Shown piece after piece: positions 1 to 5,535 of a stretch of 11,473 nucleotides of DNA. The position numbers and the translations under genes were made by a program. The stretch comes from Alphaproteobacteria bacterium. Its GTDB lineage: Bacteria > Pseudomonadota > Alphaproteobacteria > Paracaedibacterales > CAIOTO01. Within the stretch, counting starts at the first letter, position 1, and each line of letters starts with the position of its first letter. The notes beneath the pieces are model-generated. The model saw nothing but the letters and a program-made list of their open reading frames with translations, did not search any database and was not told the origin of the DNA. The stretch lies in assembly GCA_030727085.1 (NCBI GenBank), contig JANRCF010000042.1, positions 1 through 11,473 on the forward strand, given 5' to 3'.

Positions 1-226
1 TTTCAGCACTATTAGGTAAAAATGGCTTGATACCGTCCAATGTTTGTCGTGTGCGCCTTGCATTTGAGCACATGATAAGTGAGATATTATCAAGCTTCCC
101 ATGTATCTTTTGCCGAATAGCATCAATTTCATGCATACCCGTCATGGTTATGGTACGTTCTCGGTCGTTTTTGCCGTATTGTTCAAGCTGTGCTTGTGCA
201 TGGCGCATAATTGTAATACGTAACAT
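1..226 (-). CDS. SixA-like histidine phosphatase, N-terminal part (runs off left edge)
   Basis: About 75 residues are visible, beginning MLRITIMRHAQAQLEQYG. The MRHAQA segment is the RHG-type motif of the histidine phosphatase superfamily, whose histidine (residue 9) becomes phosphorylated in catalysis. The segment MCSNARRTRQT (about residues 55-65) matches the second conserved region, usually S-x-A-x-R-T-x-Q-T, which supplies a phosphate-binding arginine. The short distance between the two motifs is typical of the small SixA type, which removes phosphate from phosphohistidine on phosphorelay proteins. The substrate here cannot be told. ATG at 226 is the first possible start, because an in-frame TAA lies eight codons upstream (242-244). 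No clear Shine-Dalgarno sequence precedes it. The gene is divergent from dprA across an 83-nt gap. The C-terminal part, with the remaining catalytic residues, is outside the window. Confidence 0.8.
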   Translation of the reverse strand, partial: MLRITIMRHAQAQLEQYGKNDRERTITMTGMHEIDAIRQKIHGKLDNISLIMCSNARRTRQTLDGIKPFLPNSAE

Positions 227-309
227 ATCGGTTATAGAATTTTAATACATTTCTATTATCATTAGGATAGTACACTTTTTAATCTGACGCAATTCGTAAG
301 GATGAAAAT
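227..309. promoter_or_regulatory. Divergent intergenic region with dprA ribosome binding site
   Basis: This AT-rich gap of 83 nt separates two divergently transcribed genes and must hold both promoters unless they are read from further away. The only site I can assign is a Shine-Dalgarno sequence TAAGGA at 297-302, 7 nt before the ATG of dprA. I see no convincing -35/-10 pair for either gene. Confidence 0.5.
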
Positions 310-1347
310 ATGACAATTTTTAATAAAAATAGTTCTGATTTGCAGTTATGGCTCTCTGTTATTCGTTCAAAGGGAATTGGTGCCAAGACTTTTTGGCAAT
401 TATATGCAAAAGATCCTTTGTTTCCCGAGGTTCAGACAGTAAGTGTACGTGAAGAAATGCAGCAGCATGTTGATCGCGGATTCTCCTTTTGCGCGGGATT
501 TGATGAACACTACCCAGAGAAACTTCGCAGTTTAATTGATGCGCCGCCTGTTTTTAGTTATGCAGGGAGTGTGTCTTTACTGCAACAGACATGTATTGGT
601 ATTGTGGGTGCGCGTAATGCTTCGCCAGGAGGGAGGCGTTTAGCTTTTGAAATCGCACATGAATTAGGAAAAGCAGGATTTATAACTGTATCAGGCATGG
701 CACGCGGTATTGATGGTGCGACGCATGAGGGGAGCATTGAAACGGGTACGATCGCTGTCTTGGCTGGTGGTGTTGATGTGATTTATCCACCTGAACACAA
801 TAAGCTATATGAGAAATTGCGTGGGGGAGGGGATAATGGTCAGTCAAAAGGATGTGTAATATCAGAGATGCCTCTGGGCACAGCGCCTGCTGCGCCATTA
901 TTCCCGCGTCGTAATAGAATTATTGCTGCGTTATGTGATGGCTTAGTGGTGATTGAGGCTGCCGCCAAATCAGGCACATTGATTACCGCGATGCATGCGA
1001 TGGAATTGGGGCGCGATGTGTTTGTTGTTCCTGGGTCACCTTTAGATCCGCGAAGTCGTGGAGGCAATGCGTTGATTAAACAAGGTGCAACATTAGTTGA
1101 ATCGGCTGAAGATATTTTAGCGCATTATGTAGATAATAAGCCCAGATTACGTAGGTCTTTAGAAGAGCCAAAGCGAGTGCAGATAGAGCTTATGCTTGAA
1201 GATCCTATCAAAGTAACATCGGCTATTGCTGCTGATTCTTTGAATCCCGAATTATCAAGCAAAGGAGGCTGGTTTGAGATTCTCGGCCTGGATCCAATGT
1301 CAATCGAAGAAATAATGGTGCAAAATAAAGGTTTGTCTGCACCTTAG
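310..1347 (+). CDS. dprA: DNA-processing protein DprA, C-terminus cut by an in-frame amber codon
   Basis: DprA (Smf) binds incoming single-stranded DNA during natural transformation and loads RecA on it. The 345 residues hold a helix-hairpin-helix/SAM-like N-terminus (LSVIRSKGIGAKTFWQLY) and the Rossmann-like DprA core. The core shows IGIVGARNASPGGRR (from about residue 97), SGMARGIDGATHEG (128), LAGGVDVIYPPEHN, FPRRNRIIA (198), KSGTLITA (220) and VPGSPLDPRSRGGNALI (240). ATG at 310 has a TAAGGA site 7 nt upstream. The frame meets TAG at 1345-1347 inside the C-terminal winged-helix domain. Downstream the same frame stays open for 27 sense codons and still reads like the end of that domain (see next entry). 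The catalytic-type core is intact, so the protein may be partly functional; the C-terminal domain is not complete. Convergent with the Ser/Gly-rich gene, whose stop lies 5 nt beyond the second stop of dprA. Confidence 0.93.
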   Translation: MTIFNKNSSDLQLWLSVIRSKGIGAKTFWQLYAKDPLFPEVQTVSVREEMQQHVDRGFSFCAGFDEHYPEKLRSLIDAPPVFSYAGSVSLLQQTCIGIVGARNASPGGRRLAFEIAHELGKAGFITVSGMARGIDGATHEGSIETGTIAVLAGGVDVIYPPEHNKLYEKLRGGGDNGQSKGCVISEMPLGTAPAAPLFPRRNRIIAALCDGLVVIEAAAKSGTLITAMHAMELGRDVFVVPGSPLDPRSRGGNALIKQGATLVESAEDILAHYVDNKPRLRRSLEEPKRVQIELMLEDPIKVTSAIAADSLNPELSSKGGWFEILGLDPMSIEEIMVQNKGLSAP

Positions 1348-1431
1348 TTATTTACTCAGCTTGCGTCCCTTGAAATGGATGGGCTGATTAAGCGGTTTCC
1401 TGATGGGCGTATAGCGAAGGTTTTTAAATGA
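1348..1431 (+). other. dprA: In-frame remainder of dprA beyond the amber codon
   Basis: This is the direct continuation of the dprA frame after TAG: 27 codons then TGA at 1429-1431. It reads LFTQLASLEMDGLIKRFPDG followed by RIAKVFK. Known DprA C-terminal winged-helix domains end with the same pattern, a helix of the type LLxLExxGxI followed by a short RxPGGR-like wing. The residues therefore look like the genuine natural end of the protein. No start codon with a ribosome binding site suggests separate translation. A single change, such as CAG to TAG, would explain the interruption, giving a 373-residue ancestral protein. Confidence 0.75.
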
Positions 1432-1435
1432 GACA

Positions 1436-1765
1436 TTAATAGTCAGAGCCACCACCACCCTCGGAGTCTCCGCCTCCACCACCTAAACCACAATCATTTG
1501 AGCTTCCGCTACTTGAGCCTCCACCTGAACTCCAACCACCTGAGCTTTCATGGCTAGAATGTCCACTGCTATAGGAAGAATGGCTAGTAGGAGGTGCTGT
1601 ATTTTCTGAAGAATCAGAACTTGTGTTTGTATTTGTTTTAGGCTCGCTGGGAAATGTAAGATCTGCTAGACCTCTTGTTACATAACCTGCCATAAAGCTG
1701 CTTGTGTTACCTGATGATTGTGAAGAGCTTCCTCCACCGGAATAGGAAACTGAATGGCTGGTATC
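1436..1765 (-). pseudogene. Ser/Gly-rich C-terminal tail, probably frameshifted off the upstream secreted protein
   Basis: An open frame of 109 codons plus TAA (1436-1438) codes for low-complexity sequence rich in Ser, Gly, Thr, Asn and Asp, ending GGGGGDSEGGGGSDY. An ATG at 1693 could start an 85-residue product, MAGYVTRGLADLTFP and onward, but it has no signal peptide and no clear ribosome binding site. The same frame is already Ser/Gly-rich upstream of that ATG (SHSVSYSGGGSSSQSSGNTS, from about 1756). There it overlaps, in frame -1, the last 28 codons of the secreted-protein gene at 1678-2133. I infer that this is the natural tail of that protein, separated by a small insertion or deletion between 1765 and 1680. 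Function unknown; such tails occur on secreted and surface proteins of several families. Confidence 0.55.
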
Positions 1766-2133
1766 TCATGCGAATTATTAGTCATTTTGGGTTCTGGAAA
1801 ATATTTTTCTTGAAACGCGTACCAATCATTATTGTACTCGCTCCTTAATTCTAATGCTTTGCTCCATGCTTTATTGTCTAGCACTCTTAATTCTTGTGCC
1901 CTTGTTATGTATGTATGGTGTTCTTCTCCATCAAACTTAGCGTATCGTGAGAATGAACGTGAAATAACGGGTTCTATGGGAATGCAGCGCATTGATCGAC
2001 TAAAAATGTGTGCGGCATCATGCAAAACAGAACGTGCAATCATCGCTTCCGAAATGTTAGGCAAACATAAAGTAAATGTGGATAACATAAGGACTGAAAA
2101 ATTAAATTTTGTCTTAGCTCGCTTGTTTTTCAT
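1678..2133 (-). CDS. Small secreted protein of unknown function, 3' end likely frameshifted
   Basis: The 151 residues begin MKNKRAKTKFNFSVLMLSTF: a Lys/Arg-rich start, a hydrophobic stretch and a plausible signal peptidase I site after NISEA (about residues 27-31). The mature part is polar, with FDGEEHHTYITRAQELRVLD and RSEYNNDWYAFQEKYF. I do not recognise a family. The last residues (about 123-151) overlap a second frame of Ser/Gly-rich composition, which suggests the original product was about 230 residues with a Ser/Gly tail. ATG at 2133 is the only suitable start; its Shine-Dalgarno sequence is weak. The gene follows the broken methyltransferase remnant and the 627-residue secreted protein on the same strand, all in AT-rich DNA. 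Coding is supported by the signal peptide and by the length of the frame, not by homology. Confidence 0.6.
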   Translation of the reverse strand: MKNKRAKTKFNFSVLMLSTFTLCLPNISEAMIARSVLHDAAHIFSRSMRCIPIEPVISRSFSRYAKFDGEEHHTYITRAQELRVLDNKAWSKALELRSEYNNDWYAFQEKYFPEPKMTNNSHEIPAIQFPIPVEEALHNHQVTQAALWQVM

Positions 2134-2202
2134 ATATGTAAAAACTTGATGCAGATTTTATATATTAATTCTAGCAGATGAATTTTTGTTTTGTGAATAT
2201 AG

Positions 2203-2224
2203 AATTTAAAATGAATTTTAAATT
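2203..2224. repeat. Perfect AT-only inverted repeat
   Basis: AATTTAAAAT (2203-2212) and ATTTTAAATT (2215-2224) are exact reverse complements separated by GA. The palindrome overlaps the stop codon of the methyltransferase remnant and lies about 90 nt upstream of the small secreted-protein gene. With only A-T pairs it is a poor terminator; it may be a protein-binding site or simply chance in AT-rich DNA. Confidence 0.5.
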
Positions 2225-2310
2225 TTCTGAGTCAGCATCACACCATCATCCAATGGCACAATTGATACGGTAATATATTTGCGAGAGAACGTTGTGTCAG
2301 CATTGAGAAA
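2218..2310 (-). pseudogene. Remnant of the C-terminus of a second O-methyltransferase copy
   Basis: Thirty codons and a TAA, read directly after the stop codon of the 627-residue gene and in its frame, translate as FLNADTTFSRKY then ITVSIVPLDDGVMLTQKI. The intact methyltransferase at 4284-4928 ends FNEVMFARTD then ITVSIVPLDDGVMLIQKYSST. The match covers the last 25 or so residues. Over the best 53 nt (2224-2276 against 4299-4351) 48 bases agree, and four of the five differences are synonymous. The piece therefore comes from a copy that diverged under selection for function before it was cut. No start codon or catalytic motif remains. Confidence 0.85.
2224..2276. repeat. Direct repeat, left copy (methyltransferase 3' end)
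   Basis: 53 nt matching 4299-4351 in the same orientation with five mismatches. Weaker similarity continues for about 15 nt to the right, and a shared TTGTGAATAT lies about 30 nt to the left of each copy. Together the copies bracket about 2 kb that carries the 627-residue secreted-protein gene. Confidence 0.9.
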
Positions 2311-4194
2311 TTACGACCCTACATCTTCTCTTTCTTGAGTAAGTGCTTTGAGCTCTTGTGTGTAATTTTCGGGAATTGGTTTTTCTTCTTTACGCATTCT
2401 ATCCATAATTAAATCTAAATTAGCAATTTGCCTCTTAAGGGCTTGTTGTTTGCTTATTTTGTAAGATGCTGGTGATTCAGAAAATAGAATTTCGTCTGTG
2501 TGATCTGGTGTTCTTGATCTTATGCGTGCCTCTGTCAACTGGCGTACGTAATTGCGTTGCTTTGAACGCTTTAATTCGCTCGCATAGTAGTCTTTATGAT
2601 TTTGTGCTAATTCACTGGCAAATGGATGGCCATATACTGTTGGTAAATGCATCGCGGCATTGATGGGCTTTGCGTCGATGGATAAAATAATTGTGTTATA
2701 GGCAAGTAATCTTAGTAAGGGCAAAACAATATAATCTTCATTTTTCAGTAGTTGATCGCCTTCATTCCCCCTAAAATTGTTTTGAGGTAATTTTCTTTCA
2801 ATGTGCCTTTTAATTTCTTCATATGTTAATCTTCCATCAGTTGGCTCAGATTCTACTTGTGCGCCTAATTCTCCTAATCTCACTGATTGTAGTGATGTTA
2901 AGGCAATTTTTGATTTTAGTTGCAGATATTCTGTTTGTTCTTCTGCCGATAAGAGAGATAGATCAATGCATTTTGCATCTTTAAATTGGCTTGTTTGTAT
3001 ATAATTATTTATTTTTGAAGGAACTCTTTGTTTCGTTTTCTCCTCTAGCAGGTATTTTTCATAATAATCTGTGTCTTCGTCACTATATTTACGTTTTTCA
3101 TCTTCTGTTAGCAATGATTCATCAAGAATATAGCCATTGAGACAGGCATTTCTGAAAACTTCTCGATGAATATCGTGGTATGTTACTGGCGTTTGGCTCC
3201 GGACAACACGTGCCGTGCTCATACCTGCTGATCGTCTTCCATGCGTCCGGGGATGAAATTCTTCACCATGATTAAAAACAACATACAATGGATTATGTTT
3301 AGGTAAATAGAATAAATCAAATTGCTCTTTATATTCTTGTGTTTTAGGAATAAGAAGTGTATGCAGTACTTGCCTATCTTTTAAAGAAAGCTTGTACGTA
3401 GAGGCCCCTGCATCACCAAAATAGGCTGCAAACAAACTATAATTATAGCTTAATCCATAGGTTTCATTATTCCAATAAACAGTATCGAATATGGTTTTTC
3501 CTTCTAATTCTTTTGTAACAAAAGAGCGCACAAGTAATAGAGAGCTATCATACTGACTTAGCAATTCTGCTTTTATCATATTTAAAATTGTTTGCTTAAT
3601 ATCATCTGGGTTTCTTGTGCCAACGACAAAGATAGCAGGATCAAACGTTTCATCAATTATTGTTTTAAAATGATCTTCGTATTTTCGAAAAAATGCGTCT
3701 CGTGTCATATGATTCGCGTCAAGTGAAATGTCTATTAAAAGAGTAAAATTTTTGAGTTTTTCGAAATTTAAAAAGTTTAGGATATTATTAAAATTAGTGT
3801 CATCAATAATAGTTTTTCGGTTGTTTGTATATGTTTCTTTTGTTTGTTTTATAATAAACAATTGGGCAATTGTGTCGGGCACATAACTAACGTATATTCC
3901 AGGACATTCTATATCTAGTTTTTCTTGAATTAGTTTCTCTTCGTAAAACGGTTGTTTCCCGTCTTTAAAATGACGGTTGAGGGTTATTTCCTCTTCCGCA
4001 GCGAGGCTATCGTTTTGCTTTTTTTCCTGTAGGTGTGTGAATTCAATTGTAGCAAACACTTGTGAAGCTAGGTTGAATTCAGCGTCTTCTAGTGGTTTAC
4101 ATTCTTCACCATTATATTTAAAAAAGATATAGGCGGCCGAAAGTTGATTTATGTAAAAAAGACAGAAAAGTATTTTAAACAAGATTTTCATCAT
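2311..4194 (-). CDS. Large secreted protein of unknown function
   Basis: The 627 residues start MMKILFKILFCLFYINQLSA, a clear signal peptide with likely cleavage before AYIFF (residue 21). The protein should therefore be exported to the periplasm or beyond. I recognise no domain. Visible features are four cysteines in the mature part (contexts GEECK, DIECP, RNACL, DAKCI), which would suit disulfides; a stretch NFTLLIDISLDANHMT near residue 155; a basic stretch THGRRSAGMSTARVVR near residue 330; and a charged, helical, possibly coiled-coil C-terminus (SKQQALKRQIANLDLIMDRM and onward). No further membrane segment is evident. The DNA is visibly more AT-rich than the housekeeping genes to the right. 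It lies between the intact methyltransferase and the remnant of a second copy, as if inserted there. ATG at 4194 and the next codon, also ATG, are both possible starts; the ribosome binding site is weak. A host-interaction or envelope role is only a guess. Confidence 0.75.
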   Translation of the reverse strand: MMKILFKILFCLFYINQLSAAYIFFKYNGEECKPLEDAEFNLASQVFATIEFTHLQEKKQNDSLAAEEEITLNRHFKDGKQPFYEEKLIQEKLDIECPGIYVSYVPDTIAQLFIIKQTKETYTNNRKTIIDDTNFNNILNFLNFEKLKNFTLLIDISLDANHMTRDAFFRKYEDHFKTIIDETFDPAIFVVGTRNPDDIKQTILNMIKAELLSQYDSSLLLVRSFVTKELEGKTIFDTVYWNNETYGLSYNYSLFAAYFGDAGASTYKLSLKDRQVLHTLLIPKTQEYKEQFDLFYLPKHNPLYVVFNHGEEFHPRTHGRRSAGMSTARVVRSQTPVTYHDIHREVFRNACLNGYILDESLLTEDEKRKYSDEDTDYYEKYLLEEKTKQRVPSKINNYIQTSQFKDAKCIDLSLLSAEEQTEYLQLKSKIALTSLQSVRLGELGAQVESEPTDGRLTYEEIKRHIERKLPQNNFRGNEGDQLLKNEDYIVLPLLRLLAYNTIILSIDAKPINAAMHLPTVYGHPFASELAQNHKDYYASELKRSKQRNYVRQLTEARIRSRTPDHTDEILFSESPASYKISKQQALKRQIANLDLIMDRMRKEEKPIPENYTQELKALTQEREDVGS

Positions 4195-4283
4195 AATTTT
4201 TCACTACTATACGCATATGATTATATTTCAATTATAATTTTATATTAATGTATGTATATTAATAATTTGTGAATATGAAATAA
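4195..4283. promoter_or_regulatory. AT-rich leader of the 627-residue gene with imperfect palindrome
   Basis: This gap of 89 nt is almost entirely A and T. It contains ATTAATGTATGTATATTAAT at 4244-4263, a 20-nt imperfect palindrome with 8 of 10 pairs matching, which could be an operator. On the minus strand a TATAAT hexamer near 4221-4226 could be a -10 element, but I find no well-spaced -35. Confidence 0.3.
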
Positions 4284-4928
4284 TTATGTCGAGCTATATT
4301 TCTGAATAAGCATCACGCCATCATCCAATGGCACGATTGATACTGTAATATCTGTCCGCGCAAACATTACTTCATTAAAAGCAGCTATGTAATACGCATT
4401 TAAATCAGTTGATTTAGGATTTAAAACTTCACCACCCCACAACACATTATCAACAGCAATAAAGCCACCAGGTGCAAGCAATTCAAGACAGAAGTTGACG
4501 TAACGTTCATAGTGCTTTTTTGATGCATCGATAAATATGAAATCAAAAGGTTCTATTGAATCCGAGATAAGTTGTTGCAAAACAGTAGGTGCGTCCCCAT
4601 AAATAAGTTGAATGCGGTCAGAAACTCCGGCTTCAGACCAAAAGCGTTTCGCAAGTTTTGTCCACTCTTGATTACGGTCGACGGCTACGATTTGGCATGT
4701 AGGTTCAGTAGCCTCTGCAAAAGTGAGGGCGCTAAAACCTGTGTAGGTGCCAAGCTCTAAAATTCGCTTTGGTTTTGTAAGACGTAATAGAAAGCTTAAG
4801 AAATGCGCAAGCTCAGGCCGTATTTGCATATGACCTTCGGGCATTCGTTTGTTTTGTTCTTGAATTTTCTCTTGCGTTTCCGAAAGTGTCACACATTTCG
4901 CAAGATATGCAATTAGTTGGTTATTCAT
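4284..4928 (-). CDS. Class I SAM-dependent O-methyltransferase (caffeoyl-CoA OMT-like family)
   Basis: The 214-residue product has the full pattern of the metal-dependent O-methyltransferase family (Methyltransf_3). It shows the S-adenosylmethionine-binding loop ILELGTYTGFSAL (residues 56-68), an acidic residue at the end of the second strand in IVAVDRN (D84), the metal ligand D134 in FIFIDASKKHY, and metal ligands D160 and N161 in AVDNVLWGGEV. The family end motif PLDDGVMLIQK follows. Bacterial members methylate catechol-like hydroxyls; the natural substrate here cannot be read from sequence. Length is normal for the family. The start ATG at 4928 has only a weak ribosome binding site. It follows rbfA after 130 nt on the same strand, where truB or rpsO would be common in relatives, and may have its own promoter. 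Its last 53 coding nt are repeated in a remnant 2 kb downstream. Confidence 0.92.
   Translation of the reverse strand: MNNQLIAYLAKCVTLSETQEKIQEQNKRMPEGHMQIRPELAHFLSFLLRLTKPKRILELGTYTGFSALTFAEATEPTCQIVAVDRNQEWTKLAKRFWSEAGVSDRIQLIYGDAPTVLQQLISDSIEPFDFIFIDASKKHYERYVNFCLELLAPGGFIAVDNVLWGGEVLNPKSTDLNAYYIAAFNEVMFARTDITVSIVPLDDGVMLIQKYSST
4299..4351. repeat. Direct repeat, right copy (inside intact methyltransferase)
   Basis: The right member of the 48/53 direct repeat pair, lying in the last codons of the intact methyltransferase. The matching copy is at 2224-2276. The gene reads through undamaged here, so a junction at this point would have preserved the reading frame of the complete copy. Confidence 0.9.
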
Positions 4929-5058
4929 TCCGTTTATGCCAATTCCAGTAAATTTTGATTAGTGCTGTCTTCTGCGCTATCTGCGCTTCTCGTATATTAT
5001 ATATACATCAATACTCTAATCTTGAATCCTTACTACTCAAACTTTATGGAAGATGCTG
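4929..5058 (-). promoter_or_regulatory. rbfA-methyltransferase gap with candidate -10 element
   Basis: The gap of 130 nt carries an AT-rich core with TATAAT on the minus strand at 5001-4996, about 70 nt upstream of the methyltransferase start. The best -35 (TTCAAG, 19 nt upstream) is poor. A 7-nt inverted repeat, TCAAACT (5037-5043) and AGTTTGA (5061-5067), straddles the end of rbfA but lacks a T-run, so I do not call a terminator. The spacing suggests the methyltransferase is at least partly transcribed on its own. Confidence 0.3.
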
Positions 5059-5526
5059 TTAGTTTGAATCTTTTTCAATCTGCGATTCTGAACCTTCGTT
5101 TACATCCGCTTCATCTGTTTCTGGCTGTATAACGCTAGCAAGCATTTTATGAATGCGTTCTGCTTCGTCGAAACTTGAATCAAGTTGAAAATGCAGGTCT
5201 GGCGTATGGCGCAGCTGAATTTTTGTACCAAGATGCTTACGTAAATACCAACGTTGCAAGCGTACAAAAAGAAGTGCCTTTGCCTGATCTAGACCGCCAA
5301 GCGGCATGATATAGCATGTTACATGCTTCAAGTCAGGTGAAACATCAACTTTTGTGATGGTAATTGGTGTTGGAAATGACAAAAAACCATTACCACTTGG
5401 GTTACGTACCGCTGGCAGATCGCCCCGCGCAAGGGCAAGTGCCAGATGATGTTTGATTTCTTCTGACACTTTCTTTTGGCGATGACTTGCTGCCTTTGCA
5501 GGGACGAATAGATCTAAGCGTGACAT
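5059..5526 (-). CDS. rbfA: Ribosome-binding factor A
   Basis: RbfA is a KH-like protein that binds the 30S subunit and helps finish the 5' end of 16S rRNA, notably in the cold. The 155-residue product shows the family layout: a helical start with SHRQKKVSEEIKHHLALALA (residues 14-33), the central strand ITITKVDVSPDLKHVTCYIM with PLGG (55-78), and the C-terminal signature LHFQLDSSFDEAERIHKML (about 111-129), followed by an acidic tail typical of alphaproteobacterial forms. The ATG lies 9 nt after the infB stop, and its ribosome binding site (AGGA) overlaps that stop, pointing to translational coupling. It is the last gene of the tight housekeeping block. Confidence 0.96.
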   Translation of the reverse strand: MSRLDLFVPAKAASHRQKKVSEEIKHHLALALARGDLPAVRNPSGNGFLSFPTPITITKVDVSPDLKHVTCYIMPLGGLDQAKALLFVRLQRWYLRKHLGTKIQLRHTPDLHFQLDSSFDEAERIHKMLASVIQPETDEADVNEGSESQIEKDSN

Positions 5527-5535
5527 TAATGAATC

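Noticed and set aside
27..245. Plus-strand 72-residue open frame at the left edge
   Set aside because: The opposite strand carries the clear histidine phosphatase motifs MRHAQA and ARRTRQT; the plus frame is its shadow.
1345..1347. Genome-wide reassignment of TAG as an explanation for the dprA interruption
   Set aside because: infB and nusA both end in TAG exactly where the protein families end, so TAG works as a stop in this genome.
1680..1765. Programmed ribosomal frameshift joining the small secreted protein to its Ser/Gly tail
   Set aside because: I find no X-XXY-YYZ slippery heptamer in the right frame in the overlap, nor an obvious stimulating hairpin, so a mutation is simpler.
2311..4283. 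The bracketed segment as a classical insertion sequence
   Set aside because: No transposase, terminal inverted repeats or short target duplication is present; the flanking repeat is gene-derived and diverged.
5037..5067. Inverted repeat TCAAACT/AGTTTGA at the end of rbfA as a terminator
   Set aside because: The stem is short, the loop is 17 nt and no T-run follows.
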